NCBI GenBank assembly: GCA_002256705.1
Contig: NQJI01000104.1
Coordinates: forward strand, 1-5,871
Reading direction: 5' to 3'
Origin: Methylococcaceae bacterium NSM2-1
GTDB lineage: Bacteria; Pseudomonadota; Gammaproteobacteria; Methylococcales; Methylomonadaceae
Length of the DNA stretch: 5,871 bases
The notes beneath the pieces are model-generated. The model made no database searches. It had not been told where the DNA came from and saw only the letters and a list, made by a program, of their open reading frames with translations. Of the stretch, positions 1 to 5,189 are shown piece after piece; the stretch's first letter is position 1, and each line of letters starts with the position of its first letter. The position numbers and the translations under genes were made by a program.

Positions 1-676
1 AGCTGGTTATCAGCTCTTCCTGTTCCTTCAGCAATGCACAACTGTTTATAATCCCTGAAAAACTAAACTCCTGGCTTTCGCTTAAGGGAACAGTCCATTG
101 CGTATTAAAACCAATGACTTGTACATCTTGTCCATCAGCAAGAAACAGCACGGAATGCTGTGTGCCTGCCTGATATTTTTGCCAATAAACTTCTGATTCG
201 GCGCAGTCTTTCGGATGGTAGCGTTTTATTCCCAAGCCACCCTGTCCTTGCATCGGCTTAACCAGCCAATTAACTGCACAATCTGGCGCGAAAAAACAAA
301 CTTCAGGATAGGGAATGTTTAATTTATCGAGCGTAGAAAAAAAAACAGGTTTATCGTGTAGCTTTACAAAGGTATCAGGCAGATTGCCCAATACAAGCAA
401 GCGGCTACCCAAATAACACAGGCTTTCAGGAAAATATTCAAATCCACTGCCATAAATAACATACCCAACAGCATAGTGATCAATAAAATAACCTAATGCA
501 GGTTTTAAATGTGTTTCGGCTAACGAGGGTAATTTCTTAAAATCTTCGGCATAGCATTGCGTATCGAGGTCAGCAAACAGGTCTATAACCAAAGGTTTCA
601 ATCCAGCGTTTTTTGCTGCCTGCGCCAACATCCGCCCTGAACTGGCAACAATAAGGATATATTCGGGGATATTCAT
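1..676 (-). CDS. ATP-grasp ligase of H4MPT gene islands, partial (C-terminus off the left edge)
   Basis: This is the N-terminal 225 residues of a protein that looks like an ATP-grasp carboxylate-amine ligase. It opens with a Rossmann-like strand (YILIVASSGRMLAQAA, residues 6-21), as in the pre-ATP-grasp domain. The segment NWLVKPMQGQGGLGI (136-150) carries the expected nucleotide-binding lysine (K140) and a glycine-rich loop. Related proteins are known in the tetrahydromethanopterin clusters of methylotrophic bacteria; a role in joining a side-chain acid (for example glutamate-type ligation) is inference, since no substrate can be read from the sequence. The ATG at 676 is chosen because the core fold begins right after it; the frame stays open upstream. 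Only a weak GGTG precedes it, inside a 10-base palindrome. The gene lies 87 bases downstream of the transporter gene. The catalytic C-terminal part lies outside the window. Confidence 0.75.
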   Translation of the reverse strand, partial: MNIPEYILIVASSGRMLAQAAKNAGLKPLVIDLFADLDTQCYAEDFKKLPSLAETHLKPALGYFIDHYAVGYVIYGSGFEYFPESLCYLGSRLLVLGNLPDTFVKLHDKPVFFSTLDKLNIPYPEVCFFAPDCAVNWLVKPMQGQGGLGIKRYHPKDCAESEVYWQKYQAGTQHSVLFLADGQDVQVIGFNTQWTVPLSESQEFSFSGIINSCALLKEQEELITS

Positions 677-681
677 TGTAT

Positions 682-691
682 ACACCGGTGT
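682..691. repeat. Perfect 10-base palindrome ACACCGGTGT
   Basis: The palindrome lies five bases upstream of the ATP-grasp ATG, over the place where its ribosome binding site should be. It could be an operator half or a local RNA structure, but a 10-base palindrome can easily arise by chance. Confidence 0.25.
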
Positions 692-700
692 GATATCAAA

Positions 701-734
701 CCCGGCAACAATCTTGCTGATCCGTAGTTCCGGG
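701..734 (-). terminator. Weak hairpin after the transporter gene
   Basis: On the minus strand, CCCGGAAC and GTTGCCGGG can pair as 8 base pairs with one bulged base and a 17-base loop, followed by TTTGATA. It falls between the transporter stop (764) and the ATP-grasp start (676). The loop is long and the T-run short, so if it works at all it is more likely a leaky terminator or mRNA end structure than a strong stop. Confidence 0.25.
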
Positions 735-763
735 CACACCTACACAAGCAGTGCAAGACATCG

Positions 764-2134
764 CTATACCCTGCCACTTGCCCCAGGATATTTTTTTATC
801 TTGCGCTTTTCTAAAAAACGCAATCCGGCAAAAGTGAGCCAGCCGATCGTTATCAAGCCAATGGTGAAGCCACTGTAAGCAATGGGCCACGGAATCCCTT
901 GTGTCATCATCGTAAATTCTGACATACCGCCGACACCGGCCAACAGATTGAGCGGCATAAAGATGACACTGATTACTGTCAATCGCTTGATATCCTTGTT
1001 TTGATTGACGTTAATGAAACCGACAATGGCATCCATCTGAAAGTTGATCTTGTTGAAAAGGAACGCTGTATGACCATCCAGGGATTCGATATCACGCAAA
1101 ATTTCGCGGACATCATTATGTTGCTCTCCCGAAAGAAACTTGCCACGCATCAGGAAGGACAGGGCACGCCGGGTATCCAGCACGTTCCGGCGTATGCGTC
1201 CGTTGAGATCCTCTTCCTCGGCAATGGCCGCGAGAATCTTTGCCGCTTCATCGTCTGTCATGCGGGACCTGAACACTTGCCTGCCCACTTCTTCAAGTTC
1301 CGCATAAACATCCTCCAGGGCATTCGCCGAATATTCAACCTCGGCTGCGTAAAGGTCTAGCAACACATCCTTGGCCTCCGATACATACCCAGACTCAGCC
1401 CTTGCACGCCAACGTTGCAAACGGAACACTGGCAGCTCCTTGCTTCGAACCGAAAACAGGGTGCTCTTGTTTAGAATGAACGCCACCGCCACGTTGCGAG
1501 ACTCATCCTTCCGGTCGAGGAGAAAATCGGAGTGCAAATGCACATCACCATTCTCTTCCACATAGAAACGGGCACTGGTCTCCAGGTCGGTCAACTCATT
1601 TGGGTTAGGCAGATCTACACCAAAGATCTCCCTTGCCCACGCGAGTTGCTCGTCCTCGGGCATGACCAAATCAATCCAGATGGGCTTGACCCGGGCCAGG
1701 TCTTCCCTGGTCTCTATGGGAATCTGCCGAAGGCGCCCTTCGTGAAGATCAAACACCCGAATCATCGTGCTCCGGCTGCGAAGCCTGACCTCAACAACCA
1801 GTTCCGCGCGCACAGAGTCGGCTATCTCCCACAGGATTTCCTCTTTTCGCTCATCCCGGACCAGCTGCCAGACAATTTGCCGCTCGTCAAGGGGCAAAGC
1901 TTCCAGTATACGAGCTATAGGCTGAGACCCAAGTTGATCCAGCAGCCTCTCCAACTCCACCATGTTCTGCTTGTGCACCAAAGTTTCGACAAGATCATGG
2001 TGCGGCATGTCCTGTCGGTGAACCAAATCTTCCACCAACTTGTGCCGGGCCAGCAAGTTTCTAACATCGGAGAGATAATTTTGAATGTCTTCGCGATCGT
2101 TCATCTTTATTGCTTTCTTTGTGGTGTGGTCCAT
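764..2134 (-). CDS. CorA-family divalent metal transporter with MgtE-like N-terminal domain and GMS motif
   Basis: This 456-residue protein is a CorA-type inner-membrane channel/transporter for magnesium or a related divalent cation. Residues about 32-115 resemble the cytoplasmic N domain of MgtE: two similar units (LVEDLVHRQDM and LVETLVHKQNM) followed by helical repeats around ARILEALPLDERQIVWQLV. From about residue 124 it reads as a CorA cytoplasmic domain with long charged helices. TM1 is about 384-402 (ending MPLNLLAGVGG) and TM2 about 416-440, followed by a basic tail (EKRKIKK), as in CorA. The pore-mouth signature, usually GMN, is GMS here (403-405, GGMSEF). I chose the ATG at 2134 because AAGG lies 8 bases upstream; a TTG one codon earlier and an ATG at 2105 are alternatives. 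Two sampled 60-base lines suggest higher G+C than the flanking genes (33/60 here versus 26-27/60). It has no obvious role in cofactor synthesis. Family is fairly certain, ion is not. Confidence 0.85.
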   Translation of the reverse strand: MDHTTKKAIKMNDREDIQNYLSDVRNLLARHKLVEDLVHRQDMPHHDLVETLVHKQNMVELERLLDQLGSQPIARILEALPLDERQIVWQLVRDERKEEILWEIADSVRAELVVEVRLRSRSTMIRVFDLHEGRLRQIPIETREDLARVKPIWIDLVMPEDEQLAWAREIFGVDLPNPNELTDLETSARFYVEENGDVHLHSDFLLDRKDESRNVAVAFILNKSTLFSVRSKELPVFRLQRWRARAESGYVSEAKDVLLDLYAAEVEYSANALEDVYAELEEVGRQVFRSRMTDDEAAKILAAIAEEEDLNGRIRRNVLDTRRALSFLMRGKFLSGEQHNDVREILRDIESLDGHTAFLFNKINFQMDAIVGFINVNQNKDIKRLTVISVIFMPLNLLAGVGGMSEFTMMTQGIPWPIAYSGFTIGLITIGWLTFAGLRFLEKRKIKKYPGASGRV

Positions 2135-2213
2135 CAATCGAACCTTAATGCGAGCCGGGTTAGTGTTAACATGCCTGCCAATTTATTTACGATAACTACA
2201 AGACATGCCAACC

Positions 2214-3266
2214 CTAAACGACAAACACATCCCCACCACTATTGCGCGCACTCGCGGTTACAAAACTCAGGTTATCAAAATGAGCGAATTTCTGCCTGGC
2301 CTTCCGTGTGATAGCTTCAGCTAATGCTACGCCTTCAAGCGCACAGAATCCAGTGGGTCCCCATGAGGTTTGACCAATCGCCACCGCACCCTGTTGAGCT
2401 AGCCAGTGCATCGCTTCGGCCACTTCAGGGCTGGTAAAAACGCCACCCTGAGCGGAGGCAAAATGCTCCCCGACCGAGCGCTGTAACTGGGTAATCACCT
2501 CACCAAATTTAATGAGATCATTTTCGGCCACTGCGGGCAGACCCTGCATCAGCAACAAGTAACATAAACGCGCGGCTTCCTGCTTTGGAAAAGGCGGCAA
2601 TTCTTTAAATGCCTGTATTTCCTGCTGGCCATGCAGCCCCTGCCCGCGCTGATCGAGAACCAGTATAAAACGCCAGGCACTGGGTATGTCCAGGTGAACG
2701 AGAACCGGGGGAGTAATGGTTTTTTCACCGCGTCCGCCATCAACCACCAAACCGCCCTGTTCAAATACGCCAATACCGATACCCGAACGCAAGCCTCTGT
2801 CCATCACCGAGGCAATGTCACGCACCGTCAGTCCCAAGCCGTAAAACGCATTCAGTGCAGAGCCTATTGCCAGCGACATTTGCGTACCCGAACCCAAACC
2901 GACATGTTCAGGAATAGCGGCTTCAATGGTTATAGCGAGCTTATCGGAGACGTTTAACGCCCGGCATAGCATGGTCAGACATTTATCGGCACGTTGTGCA
3001 GAAGGACCGGTAATGGTGCGCTGTTCGGCACGGGTTACCGACAAGCGAGTGGCGTGTTCGTTCAGTGCGACGCCGATGCTGCCAAAATGACGACCTAATG
3101 ATCCGCTTAAATCAATAAACCCCATATGCAATCTGGCTGGAGCAATGACTGAGACTTTAGAATATTGAACTATCACTGATGGTGTATTGAGCTGCGGAAA
3201 ATTGCGCAAATTATACAGGATTAACTTAATGATGGGTGAACTTGGCAAGTTGATTTTCCCATGCAT
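2214..3266 (-). CDS. mptG: Beta-ribofuranosylaminobenzene 5'-phosphate synthase
   Basis: This enzyme condenses 4-hydroxybenzoate or p-aminobenzoate with phosphoribosyl pyrophosphate, releasing CO2 and PPi, the first committed step to the arylamine part of tetrahydromethanopterin. It belongs to the GHMP kinase superfamily. With the ATG at 3266 (350 residues), the family start SVIAPARLHMGF is at about 39-50, the GHMP glycine loop EHVGLGSGTQMSLA at 120-133, the RFAP-synthase hallmark RSGIGIGVFEQGGLVVDGG at 150-168, and the C-terminal TSWGPTGFCAL at 300-310. All expected blocks are present. The start is uncertain: the ATG at 3266 has AGGG four bases upstream, but family members usually begin just before the SVIAPARLH block. 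A GTG at 3176 would give about 320 residues but has no clear ribosome binding site; a TTG at 3284 is also possible. It lies 48 bases after the HAD gene, probably in the same transcript, with a possible internal promoter at 3210-3240. Confidence 0.92.
   Translation of the reverse strand: MHGKINLPSSPIIKLILYNLRNFPQLNTPSVIVQYSKVSVIAPARLHMGFIDLSGSLGRHFGSIGVALNEHATRLSVTRAEQRTITGPSAQRADKCLTMLCRALNVSDKLAITIEAAIPEHVGLGSGTQMSLAIGSALNAFYGLGLTVRDIASVMDRGLRSGIGIGVFEQGGLVVDGGRGEKTITPPVLVHLDIPSAWRFILVLDQRGQGLHGQQEIQAFKELPPFPKQEAARLCYLLLMQGLPAVAENDLIKFGEVITQLQRSVGEHFASAQGGVFTSPEVAEAMHWLAQQGAVAIGQTSWGPTGFCALEGVALAEAITRKARQKFAHFDNLSFVTASARNSGGDVFVV
3210..3240 (-). promoter_or_regulatory. Possible promoter for mptG inside its annotated 5' end
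   Basis: On the minus strand a perfect TATAAT (3215-3210) follows TTCACC (3240-3235, four of six matches to TTGACA) with a 19-base spacer, which is longer than ideal. Transcription from here would start near 3203, about 27 bases before the alternative GTG start at 3176. This would fit a shorter MptG. A single good -10 box in moderately AT-rich DNA may be chance. Confidence 0.3.
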
Positions 3267-3314
3267 CAGGCCCTGATAGGTCAATTATTGATAGGCCTTC
3301 GGTCGACCCTAATT

Positions 3315-3977
3315 TTAGCGCTGAAAGATATTGAGTGTGTGCGCCAAATCAATCATCACGATATCACATAGCGCTAAAGCCAGTGGATCGGCAGGCTCTG
3401 TAGACGGGACAAAAATAGAAAATGCTCCTGCCCTGGAGGCGGCCACAATACCCGCATGAGAATCTTCCAGCACCAGACACTGGCTGATAGGCACTTGTAA
3501 CAAGCAGGCTGCTTTTAAAAAGATATCCGGAGCAGGCTTACCGTGCCGAACATCATCACGAGTGATAATAGTTGAAAAAACATCTTTTATTCCAGCAAGT
3601 TCAAGACATTCGTAGGCATTAACGGCTCGACTGTTGGTTGCCAGACAAAAAGGGATTTGTTGTTGAACGATAAATTCCAGCAACTGAGTAAAGCCGTGTT
3701 TAAGGTTTATGCCGTGAGCATTAACATGTTCACGCCAAAAAATGCCGCTTAACTGATTAAATGCTTGCAGATTAAAATCAGCACCACATAAAGCCATTAA
3801 CTTTTGTTCTATAACTTTATAATGTAACCCTGATAGTGATAAACCAAAGGATTCAGAAAGTTCATAGCCCATTGTTTTTGCGGCCTGTTGCCAGGCGACA
3901 AAGTAGGTGGTTTCAGTATCCAAAACCAGGCCATCCATATCAAAAATAAGGGCGGAAAAATCGCTTAATTTAAACAC
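3315..3977 (-). CDS. HAD-superfamily hydrolase, beta-phosphoglucomutase/phosphatase-like
   Basis: This 220-residue soluble protein has all four HAD motifs: FDMDG with nucleophile Asp13 and general acid Asp15, threonine 114 in CLATNS, Lys147 in RHGKPAPDIF, and Glu171/Asp172 in VLEDSHAG. Between motifs I and II lies a helical cap of the subfamily I type. Such proteins dephosphorylate small metabolites or act as phosphomutases; the substrate cannot be read from sequence. The start is a GTG with AAGG six bases upstream, and it overlaps the nucleotidyltransferase stop by 8 bases, so the two genes are almost certainly cotranscribed and translationally linked. Its place directly before mptG suggests a phosphatase step in tetrahydromethanopterin synthesis, for example on a phosphorylated pterin or arylamine intermediate; this is inference. 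A housekeeping phosphatase such as a phosphoglycolate-type enzyme is an alternative. Confidence 0.88.
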   Translation of the reverse strand: MFKLSDFSALIFDMDGLVLDTETTYFVAWQQAAKTMGYELSESFGLSLSGLHYKVIEQKLMALCGADFNLQAFNQLSGIFWREHVNAHGINLKHGFTQLLEFIVQQQIPFCLATNSRAVNAYECLELAGIKDVFSTIITRDDVRHGKPAPDIFLKAACLLQVPISQCLVLEDSHAGIVAASRAGAFSIFVPSTEPADPLALALCDIVMIDLAHTLNIFQR

Positions 3978-4917
3978 GTATTACCTTGATATACTCGCCG
4001 TGCGCTTCACGACTGGAGCCAACCACGATACGCTTAACGCCTTGCGGTGTTTGTTCCACTATTCCAGACACTTCCACTGTTTCGCCTTTAACAGCCTGCC
4101 CCGTATAGGTTGCGGTAAAACTGACAATAGTATCAAACTGTTCATGATCTATTTTAAATTCAGCCGGATAATCAAACCCATGAGTATCATCGATCACTCT
4201 GCATTTCAACTTGATGGCTCCGCATTTTTGATAACTTGTCACTTCGGAACGTACCGGATCATTGTTCTCACACAGCGCATGGGAACAAGACAAATCAAAT
4301 TTTCGTCCGTTAATTACAGCTTTGTTAGTTTTGCGCCGTTCATGCCAGACATAATCGGCAAAACTTAAATCACAGGAACGTCGATGGTAGGATTGTTGCC
4401 AGTCATTGTCATCCAACTCTTGTAATTGCCCTTCCTCGATCAGTTCACGGGTAATCGCCCGGCACTGATGAAAAACAGCCCTTCCGTAACAGACCAGATC
4501 AATATCCGAACTTTGCTTCTGCACCCCAACCAATATTGAACCGGTAATGCCGATTTGTGCTAAATCCAGGCCATACTGCTGCAATAAATCACAAAGCTGA
4601 AACAGGTCGCGCTCAATTGCATCCTGCCGATTTGTTTGCATAATCTGTTGCAAGCGTTGTTTAGGTTGATGATGTTTAACAATCCGTTCTATGGCTACCG
4701 CGTGTAAATGAGCATCCAAATTCGGCGAATAATGCAGATAATCGGGGTGATATTGTTTCAGAAAAGCATTGGCCAGATCCGTGGTGACTTTTTTCCAGCC
4801 TGGGTTATCCTTGACATAGCGTAAAAAACACAGCACCTTGCCGTATTCAGTACCCTGCCCTACTACGGCAAAAATAAGCCCTTCAGCGGTTTCTATAAAG
4901 TCTTTAGAGTAAAACAT
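3970..4917 (-). CDS. Predicted nucleotidyltransferase of methanogen/methylotroph type
   Basis: This 315-residue protein has a polymerase beta-like nucleotidyltransferase core in its middle: GITGSILVG (123-131) followed by SSDIDLVCYG (136-145), giving the GS motif and the two metal-binding aspartates Asp138 and Asp140. A third acidic residue is probably Asp208 in GRKFDLS. About 110 N-terminal residues precede the core and include a conserved-looking stretch (YGKVLCFLRYV). Residues from about 228 form a strand-rich C-terminal region that could be an OB-like domain. The architecture matches an uncharacterised family that I associate with methanogenic archaea and with the methanopterin gene islands of methylotrophs. 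Role and substrate are unknown. The ATG at 4917 is the only plausible start, since an in-frame stop lies five codons upstream. It has no ribosome binding site; instead it shares a base with the stop of a 20-codon ORF, suggesting translational coupling. It is probably the first large gene of the leftward operon. Confidence 0.82.
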   Translation of the reverse strand: MFYSKDFIETAEGLIFAVVGQGTEYGKVLCFLRYVKDNPGWKKVTTDLANAFLKQYHPDYLHYSPNLDAHLHAVAIERIVKHHQPKQRLQQIMQTNRQDAIERDLFQLCDLLQQYGLDLAQIGITGSILVGVQKQSSDIDLVCYGRAVFHQCRAITRELIEEGQLQELDDNDWQQSYHRRSCDLSFADYVWHERRKTNKAVINGRKFDLSCSHALCENNDPVRSEVTSYQKCGAIKLKCRVIDDTHGFDYPAEFKIDHEQFDTIVSFTATYTGQAVKGETVEVSGIVEQTPQGVKRIVVGSSREAHGEYIKVIRV

Positions 4918-4979
4918 CAGGCAGGCGCTTTAATCTGTATTACAAAGCCAGGTACTTTCCTTACATCAAGAATTTTCAT
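4917..4979 (-). CDS. Possible 20-residue ORF coupled to the nucleotidyltransferase gene
   Basis: The short ORF MKILDVRKVPGFVIQIKAPA ends in TGA, whose last base is the first base of the next gene's ATG (TGATG). The downstream gene has no Shine-Dalgarno sequence, so ribosomes terminating here could reinitiate. Against it, this ORF also lacks a clear ribosome binding site; a 12-base palindrome lies a few bases upstream. The frame remains open back to 5024 before a stop, so it could instead be the worn-down end of a longer former gene. I do not recognise the peptide. Confidence 0.35.
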   Translation of the reverse strand: MKILDVRKVPGFVIQIKAPA

Positions 4980-4983
4980 TATT

Positions 4984-4995
4984 TGTTTTAAAACA
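4984..4995. repeat. Perfect 12-base palindrome TGTTTTAAAACA
   Basis: This AT-rich palindrome lies five bases before the micro-ORF start, in the gap between the divergent units. It could be a regulator binding site for the leftward operon, and it partly overlaps the first copy of a 10-base direct repeat. AT-rich palindromes are common by chance. Confidence 0.3.
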
Positions 4996-5038
4996 TTAGA
5001 GATTGATAACTGCGAAATTTTATCTCAGCATTAGAGAT
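4994..5038. repeat. Direct repeat CATTAGAGAT, two copies
   Basis: Exact copies lie at 4994-5003 and 5029-5038, 35 bases apart start to start. The second copy is embedded in a TTATCTC-N7-GAGATAA inverted repeat. Paired sites between divergent promoters suggest a transcription factor binding region, but no known factor is recognised. Confidence 0.35.
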
Positions 5039-5040
5039 AA
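5020..5040. promoter_or_regulatory. Operator-like inverted repeat TTATCTC-N7-GAGATAA
   Basis: Perfect 7-base arms surround a 7-base spacer, the geometry of a site for a dimeric repressor or activator. It sits 44 bases upstream of the proposed pntA -35 box and 41 bases upstream of the leftward micro-ORF, so it could affect either direction. No T-run follows on either strand, so it is not a terminator. Confidence 0.35.
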
Positions 5041-5083
5041 GACCGCTCAAAAGATTCCATAATGAACGAACTACTTTTTTTTA

Positions 5084-5112
5084 TTGAAACTCAAAGCCTA
5101 ATCACCTATTCT
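5084..5112 (+). promoter_or_regulatory. Sigma-70-like promoter for pntA
   Basis: TTGAAA (5084-5089, five of six consensus matches) is followed after exactly 17 bases by TATTCT (5107-5112, four of six matches). Transcription would begin near 5119, giving a leader of about 70 bases that contains the hairpin at 5123-5144. This is the best promoter-like sequence in the gap. I found no equally convincing promoter for the leftward genes. Confidence 0.5.
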
Positions 5113-5122
5113 CATCGGTTTG

Positions 5123-5149
5123 GGTTTTAGCTCTCACTAAAACCTTTTT
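5123..5149 (+). terminator. Hairpin plus T-run in the pntA leader, possible attenuator
   Basis: GGTTTTAG (5123-5130) and CTAAAACC (5137-5144) are perfect inverted arms around a 6-base loop, followed directly by TTTTT (5145-5149); a G-T pair (5122/5145) can lengthen the stem. This is the shape of a Rho-independent terminator reading rightward, about 40 bases before the pntA ATG. The stem is AT-rich, so termination would be weak or conditional. It does not resemble a terminator on the other strand. It may end upstream readthrough, attenuate pntA, or be chance. Confidence 0.4.
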
Positions 5150-5189
5150 GCTCGTTATTATGCCCTAAATCAAACCCACAGGAGACTGT

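Noticed and set aside
1001..1360. A 119-codon rightward open frame
   Set aside because: It lies wholly antisense to the CorA-type gene, whose motifs and membrane segments are clear.
2135..2213. TTGGCA-like repeats in the gap between mptG and the transporter as a possible promoter
   Set aside because: No -10 box of reasonable quality occurs at 16-18 bases from any of them.
1532..2311. A 259-codon rightward open frame opposite the transporter and mptG
   Set aside because: It runs antisense across two well-supported genes and the gap between them, and its translation shows no recognisable domain; it is a shadow of the real coding strand.
3907..4368. A 153-codon rightward open frame
   Set aside because: It is antisense to the HAD start and the nucleotidyltransferase gene, both supported by catalytic motifs.
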